From contig NC_051431.1 of the NCBI RefSeq assembly GCF_001649575.2, positions 2,734,142 through 2,798,141 on the forward strand: a DNA stretch of 64,000 nt. Direction: 5' to 3'. Origin of the DNA: Kryptolebias marmoratus. Lineage: Eukaryota > Chordata > Actinopteri > Cyprinodontiformes > Rivulidae. Position 1 is the stretch's first letter, and every line of letters starts with the position of its first letter. Position numbers and translations under genes: made by a program. This document shows positions 62,901 through 64,000 of this stretch, in pieces. The notes beneath the pieces were generated by a model. It saw only the letters and a program-made list of their open reading frames with translations. It did no database searches and was not told the origin of the DNA.

Positions 62901-64000
62901 ACTTTACTTCCTGGTTTGTGTACTAAATGATCCTCATCTACAATGTTTTACTTGGATAAAGTGACAAGTTTAAAAATAAAAATTCACATCCAGGTTTGCA
63001 GAGAAAATTCTAAGCTCAGATACAATAAAAGTTAGTGACAGTTTGGGTTGCAACATGAAATAACAAACGGTGCTGCCCCTGAAAAGCACAGGAGGCCGTG
63101 CACTGCAGCGCCTCCTATCATTTTCTATGGCAGACACCAGTTATAAACATTATGACTGAACATAATGATTTATGGTCCCATTATCCATCACAAGATCCTG
63201 CTTCCTCAGCTTGTACAGTATAGGAAGGTTTATATCAACTAGTGTTAAATATTTGCTTTAATAATTTAAAGGCATTTGGAAACTGCATTAAACAAAAGTT
63301 AAAAGCACCTCATGAAAGCCCAAGACTCTCTGCTGAAGAATGAAATGTGATACCAAATTTAAATTTGCTTTTATAGAAATGTTTAATTGTAGAATCTAAA
63401 TTGTGAACTTGTGTTTTAGAATCGTCCTCAGATGCTTCAGATCGAACCTCTACGCAGTCTTCTTTATGAAATATGGAACAGCTATGCTTACATAATATTC
63501 TGGATGAATTTTGGGATTTATTTGATTTACCTGGCCATCTTCACCTCTGTGGCTTTCCATAGGAAGGATGGAGAGGTAAGGCAAAAGAGGTTAGGGTGAA
63601 TGTAAGAAGCTGTTTGCTAACTTTGAAAGCACAAACAGTCCTTTACTGTTTTTATATTAAGCAAAAACAATCACTTCTATGTCCCCCAGCCACCATTTGC
63701 AGTCGAAAACACTCCATCTGACATCTTCCATTGTATTGGTCAGATCATCAGTGTCCTGGGAGCAATCTGGTTTCTCAGTAAATCGGTGAGAAAATCACAC
63801 TAAACAGTGTTCAAAATCATCTTATTATTATGCTTGTACTTTAAATTTTTAGTATAAATCCTGTGATTACTAAATGCAGATTGAATGTAAAACACAATAA
63901 AGGTAATTGTGTTAATATGTCTGATCTTTAAATTTACAGATACAAAATTTCAAGAGACATTTTCTAAACAACAACAGTCTGCTCATCGATGGATTTGTTG
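59980..64000 (+). CDS. trpv1: TRPV1-like cation channel, 3' part outside the window
   Basis: Vanilloid-type transient receptor potential channel of the plasma membrane, a sensor of heat and chemicals in TRPV1. Coding exons: 59980-60047, 60292-60446, 61109-61255, 61449-61592, 61683-62011, 62125-62217, 62663-62839, 63420-63575, 63690-63785, 63940-64000 and on, about 475 residues seen. The ankyrin domain is clear: [62 protein letters not shown]. The linker has [19 protein letters not shown], typical of TRPV1 to TRPV4. S1 ([22 protein letters not shown]) and the start of S2 ([13 protein letters not shown]) follow. Exon 5 carries an extra lysine- and glutamate-rich loop with an apparent duplication of exon 6. 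TRPV2-like identity cannot be excluded because pore and C-terminus are missing. Confidence 0.85.
60835..60990 (+). repeat. Retroelement tail-like repeat in trpv1 intron 2
   Basis: The segment reads ctggtgatctgtccagggtg, agaaccagcatcctctgacc and ctgaacaggattttgtgg, ending gaagatggatgaatggat. It resembles a common teleost retroelement 3' tail. It is diverged and noncoding. Confidence 0.6.

Overview
This is a piece of a teleost fish genome, probably percomorph-like; the species cannot be named from the sequence. The reasons are many short exons with canonical splice sites, fish-type protein-coding genes, and teleost-style interspersed repeats (Tc1-like transposase remnants, a palindromic hAT-type MITE, tRNA-derived SINEs, LINE tails). 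The window has one 100-base run of N.

Seven protein-coding genes were reconstructed exon by exon from both strands. From left to right: capn12-like calpain (minus, 17 exons seen, 3' end not found, about 1-15 kb); eif3k (minus, 8 exons, complete, 15.7-19.5 kb); a U2 snRNA gene (minus, 21.5-21.7 kb) next to the assembly gap; vstm5 (plus, 4 exons, complete, 24.1-28.3 kb); med17 (minus, 12 coding exons, complete, 28.9-34.3 kb); cep295 (plus, 28 exons, complete, 35.8-47.9 kb); ech1 (minus, 10 exons, complete, 48.4-53.9 kb); and the first 10 coding exons of a trpv1-like channel (plus, from 60.0 kb, cut by the right edge). Three tRNA-Lys(TTT) genes lie in capn12 introns.

The genes do not form one pathway; they are housekeeping and signalling genes in a compact cluster. 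The proteins are a cytosolic protease, a translation initiation factor subunit, a spliceosomal RNA, a small immunoglobulin-type membrane protein, a Mediator head subunit, a centriole protein, a fatty-acid oxidation isomerase and a sensory cation channel. vstm5 and med17 converge and appear to share a poly(A) region. med17 and cep295 are head to head. cep295 and ech1 are tail to tail. The order mixes two blocks that are separate in human: eif3k/capn12/ech1 (19q13-like) and vstm5/med17/cep295 (11q21-like).

The stretch from 54 to 60 kb has no gene and is a graveyard of Tc1-like elements, with one well-bounded 440-bp insertion inside a Tc1 copy. The most interesting observations are a partial tandem exon duplication in the ankyrin region of the trpv1-like gene, three intronic tRNA-Lys genes with an apparent compensatory acceptor-stem change, a GC-AG intron in ech1, a repeat array in cep295, and an unnamed dispersed repeat family. 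No wholly new biological system was recognised.
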